Shown here in pieces: positions 7,307 through 9,693 of a DNA stretch of 9,693 nucleotides. The notes beneath the pieces were generated by a model. It ran no database searches, was not told the DNA's origin, and saw only the letters and a program-made list of their open reading frames with translations. Where the stretch lies: positions 1-9,693 of the forward strand of contig JAEULX010000019.1 of the NCBI GenBank assembly GCA_016793685.1, read 5' to 3'. Origin of the DNA: Bradyrhizobiaceae bacterium (lineage in GTDB: Bacteria; Pseudomonadota; Alphaproteobacteria; Rhizobiales; Xanthobacteraceae). The translations under genes and the position numbers were made by a program. Each line of letters starts with the position of its first letter. Within the stretch, counting starts at the first letter, position 1.

Positions 7307-7769
7307 TCCGGACGAAGGCATGTCTGAGCAGCCGGCGCATAACGCCATTCGCGTCGCGCTTGCGACCGAGGACTTGAAGAATCTCAACGCACACTTCGGT
7401 TCGGCGCACCGCTTCGCCATTTTCGACGTCACGGCGGACGGATGGACGCTGACCGAAACGATCGTCTTCGACAATGTGTCGGAAGCCAACGGCCAGCATG
7501 CGCCCGAAGGCGACGACCGGATCACGCCGAAGATCGAGGCGCTGCGCGGGTGCCATCTCCTGTTCTGCCTCGCCATCGGCGGGCCGTCGGCGGCAAAGGC
7601 CGTGGCGGCAAAAATTCACCCGATCAAAGTGCCCGCGGTGCAGCCTCTGGAAGCGGTGCTCGAGCGCACGCGCGCGATGCTCGCCGGCACGCCGCCGCCC
7701 TGGCTGCGCAAGGTGCTCGCCCAGGCGGGCGCGGGTCCGGCCAAACCTTCCTTTGTGGACGATGAATGA
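7275..7769 (+). CDS. nifX: FeMo-cofactor biosynthesis protein NifX
   Basis: A 164-residue NifX of the dinitrogenase iron-molybdenum cofactor-binding family (NifX/NafY/NifB C-terminal domain). It binds NifB-co and the VK-cluster precursor and passes them to or from NifEN. The domain begins near residue 25 (IRVALATEDLKNLNAHFGSA) and contains HFGSAHRFAIFDV (40-52) and the conserved GCHLLFCLAIGGPSAAK (92-108), HPIKVP (115-120) and PPWLRKVL (141-148). ATG 7275 is preferred over the in-frame ATG 7320 because GGAG at 7265-7268 gives 6-nt spacing, whereas a purine run abuts 7320 with about 1 nt; rhizobial NifX proteins also have a similar N-terminal lead. The start overlaps nifN by 32 bp and the end overlaps the next gene by 8 bp. 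Confidence 0.95.
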   Translation: MTAIRKLRIIDPDEGMSEQPAHNAIRVALATEDLKNLNAHFGSAHRFAIFDVTADGWTLTETIVFDNVSEANGQHAPEGDDRITPKIEALRGCHLLFCLAIGGPSAAKAVAAKIHPIKVPAVQPLEAVLERTRAMLAGTPPPWLRKVLAQAGAGPAKPSFVDDE

Positions 7770-8283
7770 GGGACATGTCGTGGTTGTTACGTTGAATGAA
7801 GACGGATTTAAGCGGCCCCCTCAGGCTCTTGCGCCTGAGGACGAAGCGGCGATTGCAACGCCGTTCGTGCAGCACCTGGTGCGCCTGGTCCGGTCCCACG
7901 ACACCTTCGGCGCTTACGCCAAGCGTCCCGATGCGCAGATGCTCGCGGACTACATCGTCACCAAGGAGCAGCGCCGCGCCGCCGCGGCTCAATGCGGAGC
8001 CGATCCCGACCTCGTGTGGCGCGTCGAGCAGTTCTACGGCGCGATCGGCCTGATGATCGAGCAGGAGACCGGGCTGGTCGCAAGTCCGATGCTGAAGATC
8101 TACGATGAAGGTTTCGGCCGCGTGATCCTGATTACCGGCAAGCTCGTCGTGCTGACGAAGCATCTGCGCGACGCGCAGCGGTTCGGGTTCGAGACCTTCG
8201 CCGCGCTCGCGGACGAAGGCAACAAGCAGATCGCGGCGGCGGTCGCCACCATTCAGCAGTTCCCGGAAGCAGCGCGCGCCTGA
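7762..8283 (+). CDS. NifX-associated nitrogen fixation protein (DUF269 family)
   Basis: A 173-residue member of the DUF269 (NifX-associated) family, found next to nifX in most proteobacterial nif clusters. Its biochemical role is not firmly established; linkage to nifX suggests help in FeMo-co synthesis or trafficking. Recognisable stretches are FVQHLVRLVRSHDTFGAYAK (residues 35-54), LADYIVTKEQRR (61-72), QETGLVASPMLKIYDEGFGRV (101-121) and TGKLVVLTKHLRDAQRFGFET (125-145). It has no signal peptide, membrane segment or obvious metal-binding cluster. ATG 7762 overlaps the nifX stop by 8 bp and has only a weak purine site. GTG 7780, six nucleotides after GAGG at 7768-7771, is an alternative start giving 167 residues; the first ~20 residues are not conserved, so the sequence does not decide. 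Its stop codon lies in the loop of a strong hairpin. Confidence 0.93.
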   Translation: MNEGHVVVVTLNEDGFKRPPQALAPEDEAAIATPFVQHLVRLVRSHDTFGAYAKRPDAQMLADYIVTKEQRRAAAAQCGADPDLVWRVEQFYGAIGLMIEQETGLVASPMLKIYDEGFGRVILITGKLVVLTKHLRDAQRFGFETFAALADEGNKQIAAAVATIQQFPEAARA

Positions 8284-8292
8284 AGGCGCGCG
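8273..8292 (+). other. Stem-loop across the DUF269 gene stop codon
   Basis: CGCGCGCC (8273-8280) and GGCGCGCG (8285-8292) form a perfect 8-bp GC stem closed by a TGAA loop that contains the stop codon TGA (8281-8283). It ends just before the very strong fdxB ribosome site AGGAGGAGGG (8296-8305). No T-run, so not a clear terminator. Confidence 0.45.
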
Positions 8293-8313
8293 TAGAGGAG
8301 GAGGGCACAAACC

Positions 8314-8610
8314 ATGTTCACGACCCGCGACGGCACCCCATGGGAGCCGTCCTATCTGACGGAGATCAAGGGCGAAAAGTGCATCGGCTGCGGTCGCTGC
8401 TACAAGGTCTGCGCGCGCGACGTCATGATTCTGATGGCGGTCAACGAGGACGACGAACTCGTCGCCTGCGGCGAGGACGACGACGAGGAATTCGAGCGCA
8501 AGCTCATGGTGATGACAAACCCCGGCAACTGCATCGGCTGCGGCGCGTGCGCGCGCGTGTGTCCGAAGGATTGTCAGGTCTTCACCGATGCGAGCGCAAT
8601 CGCGGCCTGA
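8314..8610 (+). CDS. fdxB: Nif-specific ferredoxin III, 2[4Fe-4S] type (FdxB)
   Basis: A 98-residue bacterial-type ferredoxin of the nif-specific ferredoxin III family. Two cluster motifs are visible: CIGCGRCYKVC (Cys23, 26, 29, 33) and CIGCGACARVC followed by PKDC (Cys73, 76, 79, 83, with an extra Cys87). The two sites are separated by a ~39-residue insert containing an acidic run (EDDDEEFE, 54-61) and one further cysteine, Cys52; the family usually carries such an insert. It is soluble and cytoplasmic and probably supplies low-potential electrons to cofactor assembly or nitrogenase; the exact partner cannot be read from sequence. ATG 8314 has an exceptionally good ribosome site, AGGAGGAGGG at 8296-8305, 8 nt away, the strongest in the window. 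nifQ begins 3 nt after its stop. Confidence 0.93.
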   Translation: MFTTRDGTPWEPSYLTEIKGEKCIGCGRCYKVCARDVMILMAVNEDDELVACGEDDDEEFERKLMVMTNPGNCIGCGACARVCPKDCQVFTDASAIAA

Positions 8611-8613
8611 TCG

Positions 8614-9315
8614 ATGACCTTTCAGTTCACGCCCGCGGCTTCGGTCTGCGTGGATCCGCAGTCGGTCGCTGCGAATTGCCACCGGGGCTGCGCCAGCGAG
8701 GACATTTATTTCGCGCTCACCGGGTGGCATCCCGGTGACGCCGCGGCCGACGATGACGGCGAGTTCGACATCCACGTGTTCGCCTCGCTGATCGCCATCG
8801 CCGCGGCGCAGGGCAGCGCGGTGTACACGCAGCTCGGATTGTCCGTCGGCGAGTTCCAGGCGGTGATCGATCATCTGTTCCCCGGCGCCTGCGACGTGTT
8901 CTGCGGCTGTGACCGGGATCAGGCCGGCGAAGAGGACGACGAGGTTACGATGGTGCGTGAACTGCTGCTCGCGCACCGCTCGACCGAAGGCGAGGAGAGC
9001 CGCTGGCTCGCATCGATGATCGCCCGCCGCGCGGTCGAACCGAATCATCTGTGGGAAGATCTCGGCCTGCGCAATCGCGGAGAGCTCTCGCGCCTGCTCA
9101 TGCGCCATTTCGCGCCGCTCGCCACCCAGAACACCCGCAATATGCGCTGGAAGCGCTTCTTCTATCGCAAACTCTGCGAGGCCGACGGCATGGTGCTGTG
9201 CACGACGCCGGTCTGCACGGACTGCACCGACTTCGATCTTTGCTTCGGCGAGGAGACCGGCGAAAGCCGTCTTGCGCGCACGCGCCGTGGTGGCGCCGCC
9301 ACTCCCGGGTCATGA
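8614..9315 (+). CDS. nifQ: Molybdenum-processing protein NifQ
   Basis: A 233-residue NifQ, an iron-sulfur protein that carries molybdenum as a Mo-Fe-S cluster and donates it to NifEN/NifH for FeMo-co synthesis. The diagnostic Cx4Cx2Cx5C motif is complete near the C-terminus: Cys196, 201, 204 and 210 (CTTPVCTDCTDFDLC). Other family stretches are DIHVFASLIAIA (52-63), HLWEDLGLRNRGELSRLLMRHF (145-166) and NTRNMRWKRFFYRKLCEADG (173-192). The conserved part starts around residue 29. The first ~28 residues look like an N-terminal extension and contain Cys12, 22 and 26; a further cysteine group lies at 93, 97 and 99. ATG 8614 is 3 nt after the fdxB stop and has no clear ribosome site, so translation is probably coupled to fdxB. 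This is the last gene before an intergenic gap with a new promoter. Confidence 0.94.
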   Translation: MTFQFTPAASVCVDPQSVAANCHRGCASEDIYFALTGWHPGDAAADDDGEFDIHVFASLIAIAAAQGSAVYTQLGLSVGEFQAVIDHLFPGACDVFCGCDRDQAGEEDDEVTMVRELLLAHRSTEGEESRWLASMIARRAVEPNHLWEDLGLRNRGELSRLLMRHFAPLATQNTRNMRWKRFFYRKLCEADGMVLCTTPVCTDCTDFDLCFGEETGESRLARTRRGGAATPGS

Positions 9316-9346
9316 CCGATTGGAGGAAGTGCGACACTGCCCGACG

Positions 9347-9362
9347 TGTCGGTGTTCCGACA
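9347..9362 (+). promoter_or_regulatory. NifA upstream activator sequence (UAS)
   Basis: TGTCGGTGTTCCGACA matches the NifA-binding consensus TGT-N10-ACA exactly and is a perfect palindrome of 6-bp arms (TGTCGG/CCGACA) around TGTT. It lies 31 bp after the nifQ stop and 188 bp before the -24 GG at 9551. NifA bound here would be expected to activate the sigma-54 promoter at 9549-9565. Confidence 0.8.
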
Positions 9363-9548
9363 TCCCCGTAGCGGCCCAAGCGCGATCCTCCGCGTGCGAC
9401 CAGACATTGCGGCGCGTGCGGCAACCGCTTCGTCGCATCGCCAGCCGATACCTTTCAAGCTGCTCAGTTTGGTTCTTCGCGTCCCCGGCACCGCTTCGCG
9501 TGTGGAATAGTTCGAAACATCCCGGCCATTCTGTCTGAATTGATGCGG

Positions 9549-9565
9549 CTGGCATGCGGGTTGCT
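9549..9565 (+). promoter_or_regulatory. Sigma-54 (RpoN) -24/-12 promoter
   Basis: CTGGCATGCGGGTTGCT matches the RpoN consensus TGGCACG-N4-TTGC with one mismatch (T for C). GG at 9551-9552 and GC at 9563-9564 have the obligatory 10-bp spacing. Transcription would start near 9576, giving a leader of about 28 nt before the ATG at 9604. With the upstream NifA site, this points to nitrogen-fixation-dependent expression of the following gene, separately from nifH-Q. Confidence 0.85.
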
Positions 9566-9603
9566 TCGATCGCCATAGATACGAGCAATGTGGAGCCAAT
9601 CGG

Positions 9604-9693
9604 ATGGTGACGCTGTCGAATGAAGCCGCTGCTGCAGTGCGAAGCGCGATGTCGCGTGCGGGCAAGCCGGAGGCCGGCCTCAGAATCATTATC
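9604..9693 (+). CDS. Nif-associated A-type Fe-S carrier (IscA/HesB family), 5' part only
   Basis: An open frame running off the window, 30 codons long: it starts MVTLSNEAAAAVRSAMSRAG and continues KPEAGLRIII. This fits the N-terminus of the HesB/IscA-like proteins that sit just upstream of nifU and nifS in alphaproteobacterial nif regions, which carry a V-x-L-T/S-x-x-A-x-x-A...K-P-x-x-G-L-R-I pattern before the conserved GGCAG. GGAG at 9592-9595 is 8 nt before ATG 9604, and a sigma-54 promoter with a NifA site lies upstream. A-type proteins accept and transfer Fe-S clusters to apo-targets. The cysteines that would confirm the family lie beyond the window end, so the call rests on the short N-terminus and context. 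Confidence 0.75.
   Translation, partial: MVTLSNEAAAAVRSAMSRAGKPEAGLRIII

Noticed and set aside
9335..9428. Possible frameshifted zinc-ribbon remnant: CPTC in one frame and CGACGNRF in another
   Set aside because: It needs a frameshift, has no good start codon with a ribosome site, and the first CxxC coincides with the NifA palindrome. GC-rich chance is the simpler reading. Conservation of the peptide in relatives would reopen it.
9272..9538. Plus-strand 88-codon frame overlapping the nifQ end and the intergenic gap
   Set aside because: It starts inside nifQ in another frame, has no ribosome site, and spans the NifA site region; the composition looks random.
9162..9689. Minus-strand 175-codon frame at the right edge
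   Set aside because: It is antisense to the nifQ end, the promoter and the A-type carrier start, and shows no recognisable family features.

Overview
This window is a compact nitrogen-fixation (nif) gene cluster on the plus strand. It encodes the molybdenum nitrogenase, most of the scaffold and carrier proteins that build its FeMo-cofactor, and the first codons of an iron-sulfur assembly gene. The DNA is GC-rich. The protein sequences and the gene order nifH-D-K-E-N-X, DUF269 gene, fdxB, nifQ, then an A-type Fe-S carrier suggest an alphaproteobacterium, most likely a Hyphomicrobiales (rhizobial/Rhodopseudomonas-like) diazotroph. I cannot name a genus from sequence alone.

Layout. 53-958 is nifH (Fe protein), 1032-2540 nifD and 2719-4257 nifK (MoFe protein alpha and beta). 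4318-5892 is nifE and 5903-7306 nifN (FeMo-co scaffold). 7275-7769 is nifX and 7762-8283 a NifX-associated DUF269 gene (cofactor trafficking). 8314-8610 is fdxB (2[4Fe-4S] ferredoxin) and 8614-9315 nifQ (molybdenum donation). All are intact and co-directional. The nifH promoter must lie left of the window. The 288 bp after nifQ (9316-9603) hold no convincing gene. They contain a perfectly palindromic NifA-type upstream activator sequence (9347-9362) and a near-consensus sigma-54 -24/-12 promoter (9549-9565). This promoter drives a truncated reading frame (9604 to the window end) that begins like nif-associated IscA/HesB proteins.

How it works together. NifH passes electrons to the NifDK tetramer, where N2 is reduced. 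NifEN matures the FeMo-co precursor, NifX and probably the DUF269 protein hold or move intermediates, NifQ supplies Mo, and FdxB is a low-potential electron carrier. The Fe-S carrier unit downstream has its own NifA/sigma-54 control.

The system is well known. The less ordinary points are a NifK with Tyr99/Ala188, the pattern tied to a tyrosine-coordinated P-cluster; strong stem-loops in each gap between nifH, nifD, nifK and nifE, contrasting with overlapping or near-contiguous genes downstream; a NifE tail made of a duplicated 20-residue unit; and the short, easily missed promoter plus gene start at the right edge. I found no evidence of an undescribed system.
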